Shown: one piece after another, positions 15,735 through 23,827 of the stretch
Layout of the letters: the number at the start of each line of letters is the position of its first letter
Numbering within the stretch: the stretch's first letter is position 1
Assembly: GCA_021811425.1 (NCBI GenBank)
Contig: JAJZPA010000007.1
Coordinates: forward strand, 1-41,344
Origin: Bacillota bacterium
GTDB taxonomy: Bacteria > Bacillota > Desulfitobacteriia > Desulfitobacteriales > Desulfitobacteriaceae
DNA: 41,344 bases
Direction of reading: 5' to 3'
Made by a program: the position numbers and the translations under genes
Notes under the pieces: generated by a model
What the model was told of the DNA's origin: nothing
The model's input: only the letters and a program-made list of their open reading frames with translations
Databases searched by the model: none

Positions 15735-17060
15735 ATGGTTCACATCCTGCAACTCATTACCGCCCTGCGCCAAGCACTACCCCTCTCCACTCAGGATGTC
15801 AGTGAGACCATGGACGCACGGGTTCGCTTTCCCTTCCTCCCCGAGAAGGATGTCTTACGCACACTTCTTATCCACCGGCCAGAGGATGTTCCGACCTTTG
15901 ACTTTATCTGGGACCTACTGTTCGGCGACTTGCAATCCCTATCAAGCCCTGTCACACCTGCGCACCGGGATAAGCGCAATTCGAGCCCCGGCGGCCTCGG
16001 CTTCGGTCGTGGAACAGGTGGAGTCAGCCTGGATCCGGGTGCATCCGCGGCCCTGCAATCCAGTTTGACAGCGCAAGCGCTTGCCTTACTTGAAGCTCTG
16101 AACCCCTTAGAGAACCAAGAAGAAGCCCTTAAACAGCTCTTAGGAGCGCTCGGGCTCTACGCTTGGCTCAACTCCCAAGCGCTGTCTTGCCAACGCGGGG
16201 AAATCTCGAGTGCTGCCTGGGACACCGCCCAGGAAGAATTTCTTGCCTTGCAGTTCGCTCTCAGTCAGGTGATACAAGCCTGGCAAATCAAGCGGGCGAA
16301 TTCTTGGGATCACCTTGTGCAACAACACTGGCGTTATCGACCCTTACTCAACTTATCTCCTGCAGAAAAACGCCTCGTTCAGGCTGCTATCCGTCAGTGG
16401 GGGCGGACTTTAGCCGTGCATCCGGGATCACGCTTTAGGCCCGGCTCTCGGGGGACGCTCGACATTTCAGCCAGCCTGCGGCAAGCCGCACGCCGGGACG
16501 GTTTTATCTTTCAACCCGCCCGGAAAACCCGGATCACCAAGGTACCTGAACTCGTCGTGCTTTGCGATGTTTCTAACTCTGTCGCTCCTTATGTAGAGTT
16601 CCTGCTTTATCTCGTTTTAAAGCTGCGCAGCCACTTCCGCCGCATTCGGCTATTTCTCTTTATCGACACACTCTTCGAAATCCAGAACCTTCCCTTTGAT
16701 CCGGATCTCAGCGAAGTGGACACAATCATTGAAACCTGGGCCCATAAAGGAAGTTCAGGCTTTTCCGATTATGGCCGGGTCTTGCGCGAGTTTGCCGATA
16801 CGGTGTTGCCCGGCGTCAGTGCACGCTCGACCCTGCTCATCCTGGGGGATGGCAAAAACAATTATCGCCCACCCCAAACCGAATATTTGGCGCTAATTCA
16901 GGAGAAAGTCAGAAGAGTCATTTGGCTAAATCCGCTGGAAATGAACGAATGGTATGATCGCGATAATGCTTTAAGCCAATATCGGGAACATTGCACCCAT
17001 GTCTTCCGTTGCCGTACCCTTCATGATCTTCAGATCATAACCCGAAAATTGATGCGTTAA
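15735..17060 (+). CDS. CoxE-type von Willebrand factor A domain protein
   Basis: 441 residues. The C-terminal half is a VWA domain with a metal-ion-dependent adhesion site CDVSNSV (DxSxS, near residue 278), GSSGFSDYGRVL supplying the later Thr/Ser position and LLILGDGKNN the Asp-containing strand. The N-terminal half is helical and Leu/Gln-rich with no named domain visible. This is the CoxE/YehP-like partner of MoxR ATPases. It starts 6 nt after the ATPase gene, next to the convergent MoeA-like gene, and ends before a hairpin at 17068-17103. Confidence 0.85.
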   Translation: MVHILQLITALRQALPLSTQDVSETMDARVRFPFLPEKDVLRTLLIHRPEDVPTFDFIWDLLFGDLQSLSSPVTPAHRDKRNSSPGGLGFGRGTGGVSLDPGASAALQSSLTAQALALLEALNPLENQEEALKQLLGALGLYAWLNSQALSCQRGEISSAAWDTAQEEFLALQFALSQVIQAWQIKRANSWDHLVQQHWRYRPLLNLSPAEKRLVQAAIRQWGRTLAVHPGSRFRPGSRGTLDISASLRQAARRDGFIFQPARKTRITKVPELVVLCDVSNSVAPYVEFLLYLVLKLRSHFRRIRLFLFIDTLFEIQNLPFDPDLSEVDTIIETWAHKGSSGFSDYGRVLREFADTVLPGVSARSTLLILGDGKNNYRPPQTEYLALIQEKVRRVIWLNPLEMNEWYDRDNALSQYREHCTHVFRCRTLHDLQIITRKLMR

Positions 17061-17067
17061 TAGTAAG

Positions 17068-17103
17068 GCCTGCCAGGCCGTACATGAATATACAGGGGCA
17101 GGC
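17068..17103 (+). terminator. Weak intergenic hairpin after the CoxE-type gene
   Basis: GCCTGCC/GGCAGGC stem with a 22-nt loop, followed by TTT, between convergent genes. Confidence 0.4.
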
Positions 17104-17135
17104 TTTCATTAGCAAGTTCTCGCGACGGCCAGCGG

Positions 17136-18158
17136 TCATTTCCCGAACGGGCAATGCGGATAGGTGCAGACTGGGCATTCGAGGCAAAGGCCGCCGTGCC
17201 CCAGCTTGGCGATGTCCCGTTTCGTTAAGCGTTCACCAGCCAAAACCCGAGGGGCAATCAAATCAAACACGGTGGTCTTAGAATACATCACACATCCAGG
17301 TAGGCCCATGACCGGAATCCCATCCAGGTAAGCGAGGAGGAACATCGCCCCCGGCAAAACCGGGGAACCATAGGTCACGAGTTCTGCCCCCATCCCCTTA
17401 ATCGCGCTCGGTGTCACATCATCGGGATCCACCGACATTCCCCCAGTCACCAGAACCATTTCTGCCCCCCGGGCGAGATGCTCCCGAATCCGCTCCTGGA
17501 TCATTGGAATATCATCATCGGCAAAACTCTGTCCGCTCACCTCTGAACCCCAGCCCTTAACTTTTGCCTGCAAAACAGGGCCAAACTTATCCTGTATCCG
17601 GCCGTGATAGACTTCGCTCCCAGTCGTCACCACCCCCACTTTCCAAGGCTTCAAGGGGCGGACTTGGAGAATCGGTTCAGCAAAGGTTCTGGCTGTGCGT
17701 TCAGCTTCTAAGAGGATTGATTCTTCCACCATCAGTGGTACCACGCGGGTGCCCGCCACTTTATCCCCAGCCTGAACTGGGCGGTGGCTATGCAAGGTGG
17801 CCAAGACAATATATTCCAGCGAATTTAGGGCCAGTATCCCTTCTTCTGTGGCATAGAGCAACCCAGGATATGCGGCTGTCAAGTTGACCTTTCCTTCATG
17901 GGGTTGACTGAGTAAGAGACCTGGGCCGGCAACAGCCTTCGCTAAACGTTCAGCCGCCTCATTTTCGTGAATCAGTCCTGCGTTTTGATCCCAGACATAG
18001 ATATGCTCTTTGCCCATGCTGAGAAGAACCGGAATATCCTCTTTCCGTACGATATGCCCTTTGTGGAAGCGAACACCTTTTTTCTCACCGGGAATAATCT
18101 GAGTCATGTCATGGATCAAGACGCACCCTACGGCATCCTCTACCCGAATCTTTTCCAT
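17136..18158 (-). CDS. MoeA-like molybdopterin-binding protein with Cys-rich C-terminus
   Basis: 340 residues; AAAGGAGGA precedes the ATG. The region from about 160 is a MoeA/MogA-type molybdopterin-binding domain (KVGVVTTGSEVYHGRI, LVTGGMSVDPDDVTP, LPGAMFLLAYLDGIPVMGLPG). The first 150 residues (VEDAVGCVLIHDMTQI, KGHIVRKEDI) resemble the N-terminal part of this free-standing family rather than the full MoeA. The tail GLCLECPVCTYPHCPFG packs four cysteines and a histidine, absent from canonical MoeA and suggestive of a zinc or iron-sulfur site. Probable role: binding or delivering molybdopterin to a molybdoenzyme, plausibly the operon that lies upstream of it on the same strand. Confidence 0.82.
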   Translation of the reverse strand: MEKIRVEDAVGCVLIHDMTQIIPGEKKGVRFHKGHIVRKEDIPVLLSMGKEHIYVWDQNAGLIHENEAAERLAKAVAGPGLLLSQPHEGKVNLTAAYPGLLYATEEGILALNSLEYIVLATLHSHRPVQAGDKVAGTRVVPLMVEESILLEAERTARTFAEPILQVRPLKPWKVGVVTTGSEVYHGRIQDKFGPVLQAKVKGWGSEVSGQSFADDDIPMIQERIREHLARGAEMVLVTGGMSVDPDDVTPSAIKGMGAELVTYGSPVLPGAMFLLAYLDGIPVMGLPGCVMYSKTTVFDLIAPRVLAGERLTKRDIAKLGHGGLCLECPVCTYPHCPFGK

Positions 18159-18214
18159 CCTAAAATCCTCCTTTTCTCATAACGGAAGGCATGCTCATTT
18201 CTAAGCAGACCCCG

Positions 18215-18232
18215 GTTTCAGAAATCTGAAAC
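18215..18232. promoter_or_regulatory. Inverted repeat GTTTCAG-AAAT-CTGAAAC upstream of the MoeA-like gene
   Basis: A perfect 7-bp inverted repeat 57 nt before the start codon of the MoeA-like gene; operator or leader hairpin. No regulator can be assigned. Confidence 0.4.
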
Positions 18233-18289
18233 GGCCGCTGGACCATGGGCTGAGGCCTTTAGACTCCAGGGCTCGGTAGGTAAAAAGCG

Positions 18290-18319
18290 ACAAGAGGGAA
18301 AACACAGTTTCCCTCTTGT
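18290..18319 (-). terminator. Intrinsic terminator of the molybdoenzyme operon
   Basis: A perfect 12-bp stem ACAAGAGGGAAA/TTTCCCTCTTGT with a 6-nt loop; on the minus strand CGCTTTTT follows. It lies about 105 nt past the NrfD stop codon. Confidence 0.8.
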
Positions 18320-18363
18320 ATGTTACCTTATTCGCCTTAGGAGATCAAGTACTGCCCTATCAT

Positions 18364-18426
18364 CCGACCCCTGACCTCCGACCTCCAACTTCCGACCTCC
18401 AACTTCCGACCTCTGACCTCTGAATC
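18364..18426. repeat. Degenerate heptamer tandem repeat (CCGACCT/CTGACCT/CCAACTT)
   Basis: Nine consecutive 7-nt units fit the pattern CYRACYT, including two exact copies of the 14-nt pair CCGACCTCCAACTT (18378-18391, 18392-18405). The array runs up to and just into the stop codon of the NrfD gene. Confidence 0.85.
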
Positions 18427-19312
18427 AGTACGGCCAGGGATAGGTCTCAATTCCATTTAAAATCACACAGTTCCGGACGGCAAATCCACCTAAGAAGAGC
18501 GTCGCAGCCAAAGCTGGGAATTCCCAGCCTGAGACAGCTCCTCCAAAAAGAAGATAGGCGCTCAAAACCAGCGGGAAAAGCACACCGAGAAGCGGATAGA
18601 GGAGGACAAAGCGGAAGGTTTTCAACATCCGATGCATCCCTTCCTTCGCCTCAACCGGGCCGTTGTGCGTATGCTCTAAATAGGCAAAGGAAATTCCGAA
18701 AGTCAACAGGGAAAGGGCGAAAATCCCGCCCGTAAACGCTGTGAAAACCAAGCCACTTACTGGGAAGAGGCTCCCGATAAAAGCGAGCCCCAATTCGAAA
18801 CTCGTGACCAAGTAAAGCAGCGGCAAGGCAGGAGTATGCCACAGGGGAATGGATTCCGGACCCGCCAATAAGCCCCCGGAAATGATCGGGAATAAGAATC
18901 CGGCGCTCGCACCAATCGCCCCGAAGAAGAGTTGAAACGGTGCTAAGGCTTGACCAATCCCACCGATAATAGGTAGGTTCGGGTATTCAGGAAGCACATA
19001 GAGAATCGCCCCGATATAATTTAAGACGATGAGGATAACGTCCCAAGAGATCCCGGACTTTGTAAAGTTGTTTAAGGAATAAACCGCATTCAGCGGACGT
19101 TCCAGGTCGAAAAATACGAGAAACATACCCGCTATAGCGAAGAGAACAAGCCCACTGATCACGCTCAGGCCAATCATCGGCTGGGTCGCAGCAAAGAAAT
19201 GGAAGATGAAGGCCAAGGCGATCAGTGCTCCGCCAAAGCCGCCAAAAAATAAATATACGGACACCGGCCATTCATAAGCCTCTTGGTGTTCCAAATGCAT
19301 AGGCTTTGCCAT
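18425..19312 (-). CDS. NrfD/PsrC-type quinone-interacting membrane subunit
   Basis: 295 residues from ATG 19310-19312 (GGAGGG 6 nt upstream); the longer frame to 19354 would start inside an inserted repeat. Eight or so hydrophobic segments begin at VSVYLFFGGFGGALIALAFIF. SWDVILIVLNYIGAILYVLP, IGASAGFLFPIISGGLLAGP and the C-terminal NGIETYPWPY fit the NrfD/PsrC family, which exchanges electrons between the quinone pool and the iron-sulfur subunit. It is the last gene of the three-gene molybdoenzyme operon but is separated from the iron-sulfur gene by 137 nt holding two repeats. Confidence 0.9.
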   Translation of the reverse strand: MAKPMHLEHQEAYEWPVSVYLFFGGFGGALIALAFIFHFFAATQPMIGLSVISGLVLFAIAGMFLVFFDLERPLNAVYSLNNFTKSGISWDVILIVLNYIGAILYVLPEYPNLPIIGGIGQALAPFQLFFGAIGASAGFLFPIISGGLLAGPESIPLWHTPALPLLYLVTSFELGLAFIGSLFPVSGLVFTAFTGGIFALSLLTFGISFAYLEHTHNGPVEAKEGMHRMLKTFRFVLLYPLLGVLFPLVLSAYLLFGGAVSGWEFPALAATLFLGGFAVRNCVILNGIETYPWPY

Positions 19313-19330
19313 GTCAATCCCTCCTCTTAA

Positions 19331-19383
19331 ATGGGGACATTCCTCCCACTTCAAATTTAGCCGTCATTGGAGGTGTGTCCCCT
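19331..19383. repeat. REP-like repeat, copy 1
   Basis: 53 nt, 51 of them identical to the copy at 19393-19445. Ends are inverted (GGGGACA ... TGTCCCC) with inner CCTCC/GGAGG, so each copy can fold. It lies within the operon between the iron-sulfur and NrfD genes. Confidence 0.85.
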
Positions 19384-19392
19384 GACCATTTA

Positions 19393-19445
19393 ATGGGGAC
19401 ATTCCTCCCACCTCAAATTTAGCCGTCATCGGAGGTGTGTCCCCT
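19393..19445. repeat. REP-like repeat, copy 2
   Basis: Second copy, same orientation, 62-nt period, differing from copy 1 by two T-to-C changes. Its end is 5 nt from the stop codon of the iron-sulfur gene. Confidence 0.85.
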
Positions 19446-19449
19446 TTCC

Positions 19450-20046
19450 TTAAAAGATGTAATAGACGCGCGGATTCGTGCCCAAGTCGGGGCGCAACGG
19501 TTTCGCCAGTCCGCTGGAAACAGCCTTGGCAACAGCACTCGCCGGGTCGTCCAAGTCTCCCACCATGCGGGATATCGTCGGACAGGTGGAAACACAGGCC
19601 GGTTCCATACCGCGGGCGATCCGATCCTGGCAGAAGGTGCATTTGTCAATATGCACTTTGGTGTGTTGAGCTGCCTCCCCGTAAACCTCTTTGGCCTGGC
19701 GTACGTCGTTCTTGTCATAGACATACCGGGCACCATAGGGACAGGCTGCCATACAGGCCTTACATCCTAAGCAGGTATCATAATTAACCAAAACAAACCC
19801 ATCGTCGTTCTTAAACGTGGCTTTTGAAGGACAGACCGTCATACAAGCCGGTTCTTCGCAATGCATACAAATCGTGGGGACAAAGTAGCGGCCTGTGTTG
19901 GGATACTGACCTGTCTGAATGTCCTTTACTTTGGTCCGCCATTTATCAGACCAATAGGGTGTTTGATTCTCTAAAGCACACGCTGCCGAACAGGCTTGAC
20001 AGCCGACGCAGGAGCGCAAATCAATGACCATGCCATAGCTCGCCAT
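19450..20046 (-). CDS. PsrB/DmsB-like 4Fe-4S electron-transfer subunit
   Basis: 198 residues with four ferredoxin-type cysteine clusters: CVGCQACSAAC near the start, CMHCEEPACMTVCP, CLGCKACMAACP and CTFCQDR...CVSTCP. This arrangement is standard for the iron-sulfur subunits of polysulfide, DMSO and nitrite reductase complexes, carrying four [4Fe-4S] clusters between the membrane quinone subunit and the molybdopterin subunit. GGGAGG precedes the ATG; the gap to the catalytic gene is 13 nt. No signal peptide. Confidence 0.95.
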   Translation of the reverse strand: MASYGMVIDLRSCVGCQACSAACALENQTPYWSDKWRTKVKDIQTGQYPNTGRYFVPTICMHCEEPACMTVCPSKATFKNDDGFVLVNYDTCLGCKACMAACPYGARYVYDKNDVRQAKEVYGEAAQHTKVHIDKCTFCQDRIARGMEPACVSTCPTISRMVGDLDDPASAVAKAVSSGLAKPLRPDLGTNPRVYYIF

Positions 20047-20059
20047 CTTTCTTCCTCCC

Positions 20060-22729
20060 TTACTTCGTCACACGAACGGTGAATTCTTGTGAACGGAATG
20101 CACTCACAATCGGCTCGACTTGATACGGAACGATCTTGTTCAAAGCGGTGCCTACACCTGCACTGAATGTAAGCAGAGGATTCTCCGTTCCGAAGGAAGA
20201 GGACATGAATACCGTATCCGGACGAACCATTTCCGTGACAAAAGCCTTGATTTCAGCCTTTTGACCGCTTTGGCAATTTTCCAAGGTGACAACGTCCCCT
20301 GTCTTAATGTTCAAGAGGGTAGCCCGCTGCGGGTTGATCCACAAGCCCATGAACTCGTCTTCTTTGTTTTTGGAAAGTGCCATCAGGATCGGGTTATTGG
20401 AATTCGTGGAAGCATAAGAAACTGTGGGCACTTTGCCATAGGTGAAAAAGAACTCATCGGGTTTCTTCTCTTGGTTAACCTGCGGCGGGAAATACACAAG
20501 ACCAGGATCCCAATTCACACGATAACCCTGTTGCTGTACGAAACCAGCCAAGAGGAGGGAATAGATTTCAATCCGTCCAGACGGCGTCGGCACCGGCAGA
20601 TGGCGGCAGATAGCAGCGTGTTCCAGAAGCTTCTCCTTGGATTCAACCACCACGACGCCCTCTTTACGCAGCCGCTCTTCGAGCTTGTCCGGAGTGGTCT
20701 TCAAATTGTTGGCATGATACTTAAAGGAAACATTACGCATGGCTTTGGTAAAACTTTGCTCTCCTTTGGTCGCTTTGCCGACCTCTGCTCTAATGTCATT
20801 TAAATCATACCCGGAAAATGCCGCAATCGTCTCCATGAATTTATCCAGGGCACCGAAGCCAATCGCAAATTCAAAGAGAATGTCAGCTGTTCCCTTGGTT
20901 TGAGGATGGGGATCAACCGCACTGAAGCGGGTGGTAATGGCCAAGTCTGTTGACGGCCCTGCCCCATAAATAAACGGTTCCTCCCGCTCAATGTAGTTTT
21001 GATTGGGGAGAATCACATCCGCATAAGCAGCCGTATCCGAGGGAACAATGTCAATGGCTACGATGACAGCCATATTGGGATGGGTTAGAAGTTTCTTCCA
21101 ACGGGATTCCGGATAGAAGTGGCGAACAGGGTTCGCCGCGTTCATCATTAAGGCCTTAATCCGATATGGCTCACCGTTGAACATGAGTTTGCCTTCGACG
21201 GCTTCATCCAAACCATAATCAGAGAAGGCCGGGAAGATGATGCCGGGTTTTCCTTCCGCCTTGTCTGACATGGATTTGGCCATCGCAAAGGCAGGATGCC
21301 CATGGGACCACTCCCTGGGGTCGAAGAATTTACCGGCAGCCGTAAGCGGGAACTGGAGCCCGGGTAAACTCAAAACCGGAACTTGTTCTCCCTTTTGCAT
21401 GGCTTGCAGGAAATGCATCAGTTTTTCCCGGTATTCACCGGACATCATCCAGCCGCCCGGAACATCGAATCCGCCAACCAGAGCTTGCACAATGGATTGC
21501 AAGCGGCGGGTATTTAGGATGTTTTCATAGCGGGCCCCGTGCCAGCCGGGATCAACCAGGGCCGGGCGGGTTTGGCCGAATTCAACCGCAATCCGTTCGA
21601 TCGTAGCTGCAGGAATGCCGGTTTCCTGTTCTGCCCAAGCCGGAGTGAATTTGGCAGACTGCTCCACCATGTATTGGAAAATCGTCTTAACTTTTTGGCC
21701 GTTGAACTCAAAGTCCTTCGGCACTTCAAGCGAAGCTACGAGTTTCTTGCCATCAACATCAACGGCATTGGTATTGCTGTAGCCAGGAAGTTTGCGCACT
21801 TCGCCGCTGATTTGATCGCGAACCCAAAACGCAGTCGGGAACCCTTGCTCATTCGTCTCCATCATCGGCACCACCATGCCTTGATGCTCCATAGCCAGGA
21901 ACGGCATGTTGGAGTGCTCGATCAGGAAATCCTTCTCATAGAGCCCCTTACGCAGCATAACATGAATCATCGCCAAAAAGAATGCCGAGTCAGTTCCGGG
22001 TTTAATCGCCAACCACTCATCAGCCTTAGCGGCCATTTCCGAGAGGCGCGGATCGAGGACGATCACTTTGGCTCCCCGCTTCTTAGCCTCTGCAAAACGC
22101 ACAAGACGACTGGTGGAAGCTGCAGCAACCCCGGAGTTAGTCATAGAGAGAATAATATAGTGTGCATTTTCGAAATCCGCCAGAACCTCATCATGAAAGT
22201 TGAAGTTCCCGGTGACCATGTCATTGCCAAAGTGGCCGGCCGCCACACAATGCTGCATCGGCGAAGCCACAATATTCGGGATTCCCGTCGCAAACACAAA
22301 TGATAAGGCCAAAGGCATATAGAATACACAAGATGTCCAGCCGCCAACCATGCTCATTTCCCAGGGTTGAACTTGATTTTCCTGGATTTTCTGCATCACA
22401 TAGCCGTAGGCTTCCTCCCATGAAGCAGGGCGAAAATTCCATTCCCCTCTCTTCGAGCCGGGAACTCGAATGAGCGGAGTGGTTAACCGTTGGGCATCAT
22501 ACGTTTGGCGCAAGCCCGCCTGTCCGCGTGCACAGGTTTTACCCCTATTTAATGGGCTGTTGGGGTTTCCTTCAATTTTAACGGCTGTCTTTTTCCCATT
22601 GACGGTTTTAACCCCAACGCGTACGTTGCAGACCGTAGAACAGAAATTACAAATGCTCGGTACCCACTCCACATCCCGTGAAGCGGTAGTCTGTCTGGCT
22701 GCAACGTTGCGTTCTTTTTGAGAACTCAT
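20060..22729 (-). CDS. Molybdopterin oxidoreductase catalytic subunit (PsrA/PhsA/TtrA-like)
   Basis: 889 residues, DMSO reductase superfamily. The N-terminal 4Fe-4S motif is CNFCSTVCNV with the fourth Cys in GKTCARG. The bis-MGD domains follow (PASWEEAYGYV, SMTNSGVAAAS, KVIVLDPRLSE, MMNAANPVRHF, DTAAYADVILPNQNYIEREE). QHCVAAG near 155 may supply the metal ligand Cys, though the exact ligand cannot be fixed without alignment. An in-frame TAA directly precedes the ATG, so no twin-arginine signal exists: the enzyme should be cytoplasmic-facing, unlike the usual exported PsrA. Iron-sulfur and NrfD genes follow on the same strand, forming a PsrABC-type complex. Substrate not determined; sulfur compounds are plausible from neighbours. 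Confidence 0.9.
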   Translation of the reverse strand: MSSQKERNVAARQTTASRDVEWVPSICNFCSTVCNVRVGVKTVNGKKTAVKIEGNPNSPLNRGKTCARGQAGLRQTYDAQRLTTPLIRVPGSKRGEWNFRPASWEEAYGYVMQKIQENQVQPWEMSMVGGWTSCVFYMPLALSFVFATGIPNIVASPMQHCVAAGHFGNDMVTGNFNFHDEVLADFENAHYIILSMTNSGVAAASTSRLVRFAEAKKRGAKVIVLDPRLSEMAAKADEWLAIKPGTDSAFFLAMIHVMLRKGLYEKDFLIEHSNMPFLAMEHQGMVVPMMETNEQGFPTAFWVRDQISGEVRKLPGYSNTNAVDVDGKKLVASLEVPKDFEFNGQKVKTIFQYMVEQSAKFTPAWAEQETGIPAATIERIAVEFGQTRPALVDPGWHGARYENILNTRRLQSIVQALVGGFDVPGGWMMSGEYREKLMHFLQAMQKGEQVPVLSLPGLQFPLTAAGKFFDPREWSHGHPAFAMAKSMSDKAEGKPGIIFPAFSDYGLDEAVEGKLMFNGEPYRIKALMMNAANPVRHFYPESRWKKLLTHPNMAVIVAIDIVPSDTAAYADVILPNQNYIEREEPFIYGAGPSTDLAITTRFSAVDPHPQTKGTADILFEFAIGFGALDKFMETIAAFSGYDLNDIRAEVGKATKGEQSFTKAMRNVSFKYHANNLKTTPDKLEERLRKEGVVVVESKEKLLEHAAICRHLPVPTPSGRIEIYSLLLAGFVQQQGYRVNWDPGLVYFPPQVNQEKKPDEFFFTYGKVPTVSYASTNSNNPILMALSKNKEDEFMGLWINPQRATLLNIKTGDVVTLENCQSGQKAEIKAFVTEMVRPDTVFMSSSFGTENPLLTFSAGVGTALNKIVPYQVEPIVSAFRSQEFTVRVTK

Positions 22730-23113
22730 TACCCTTTACCCCCTTTGTACACATTTTCTTTATCAAAGTGAGCATATAGGTTTTTTATTGATTATGCCAC
22801 CGACAAATAGACGCATTTTTTTGGATTCTGCTCTTGAATTCTTAGTATTATGAAAGTACATGTCCATTTTCGCAGTTTTACCCCTATACCATGGGAAGGT
22901 ATAGAAATATTTTATTTGCAATCCCGCAATATGATGCCTATTCTGCGATACGAATCTACCTTTACCCGGTATTTTTGCTTCCGCAACGTAATCCTCTCTG
23001 CAACTCCCTTGATCACGGCCAGCCGTTCTTCCGACACGGGCCTTGCAGGAATTTTATCTCTTCAGAGCGAAATAACTTTGAAACAATACTTTTTTGGGCT
23101 GGGGGGGTCGAGC
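22730..23113. other. Divergent intergenic region between molybdoenzyme operon and Crp-family gene
   Basis: 384 nt carrying the outward promoters of both units. I searched for TTGAT-N4-ATCAA (Fnr), TTAAT-N4-ATTAA and GTTAAC sites and saw none. A frame continuous with the Crp gene is open from 22850 but has no ribosome site and encodes nothing recognisable. Confidence 0.5.
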
Positions 23114-23827
23114 GTGACCAAAGATGATGAAATTCGCCAAGTCTTGGCAACCATACCGGGCTGGAAGCAACTCCCGCAGGAATTCTTCGATTTCTGCCTG
23201 ACCCGAAGTCGTTGGCGCCACTACGCAGCCAAACAGTACCTCTACTTTTCCGGAGATGATCCGACAAGCTTATTCATTTTATTCAACGGCAGGATTCAAC
23301 TGATCCTTACCGGGGAATTCAATGAGAAAATCCTGCGTGTCCTGCGCCCACCCACGTTCTTCCCGGAGGTCGCCATCGATGGAAAACCGTATCCCCACGC
23401 CGCATTGGCTCTCGAAGCAACGGATGTCCTCAGCCTCGACCGTGAAGCTCTGCGGCAATACCTCGGAGCACATCCCGCCCTACTCTGGCCCTTTATGCAA
23501 GCGCTGGCCACCGACCTTCGGCGCAGCTACCGCCAAATCAAAAACCTTTCCCTTGGCGATGCGCGGCTCCGCCTCGGTGCAAAGCTTTTCGCTCTGGCCC
23601 ATGCCCATGGCAAACCGACCCATAACGGCTTACTCATAGGCATCCCCCTTTCAGCCACGGAATTGGCCGGGATGTGCAGCCTGGCACGGGAATCCGTCAG
23701 TCGTATCCTCGGGGAATTGCGCCAAACAAACCTCATCGAGGTGGATAAGAAAAATATCACTGTCCGCAATGTCGACGGTCTGCGCCGCTGGATTCACGAG
23801 CGGGAAAGCCTCAAGGGTTCCATCTAA
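23114..23827 (+). CDS. Crp/Fnr-family transcriptional regulator
   Basis: 237 residues from GTG at 23114, preceded by a run of seven G as ribosome site. The frame is open to 22850, but those 88 residues do not belong to the fold. An N-terminal cyclic-nucleotide-binding-like beta barrel (RWRHYAAKQYLYFSGDDPTSLFILFNGRIQL) and long dimer helix lead to a C-terminal winged helix with LSATELAGMCSLARESVSRIL. There is no Fnr-type N-terminal Cys cluster, so it is not a classical [4Fe-4S] Fnr; the ligand is unknown. It is divergent from the molybdoenzyme operon and the best candidate to control it. Its TAA overlaps the convergent siroheme-ferredoxin stop by 4 nt. Confidence 0.88.
   Translation: MTKDDEIRQVLATIPGWKQLPQEFFDFCLTRSRWRHYAAKQYLYFSGDDPTSLFILFNGRIQLILTGEFNEKILRVLRPPTFFPEVAIDGKPYPHAALALEATDVLSLDREALRQYLGAHPALLWPFMQALATDLRRSYRQIKNLSLGDARLRLGAKLFALAHAHGKPTHNGLLIGIPLSATELAGMCSLARESVSRILGELRQTNLIEVDKKNITVRNVDGLRRWIHERESLKGSI

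Noticed and set aside
19313-19354. NrfD start inside the repeat
   Set aside because: The first 14 codons are repeat DNA; the ATG at 19312 has GGAGGG at the right distance.
22741-22850. Fnr or dehalobox sites upstream of the molybdoenzyme operon
   Set aside because: Short matches such as TTGAT lack the opposite half at the required spacing.
22850-23113. 88-residue N-terminal extension of the Crp-family protein
   Set aside because: No ribosome site at its ATG and no match to the Crp fold; GTG at 23114 gives the normal length.
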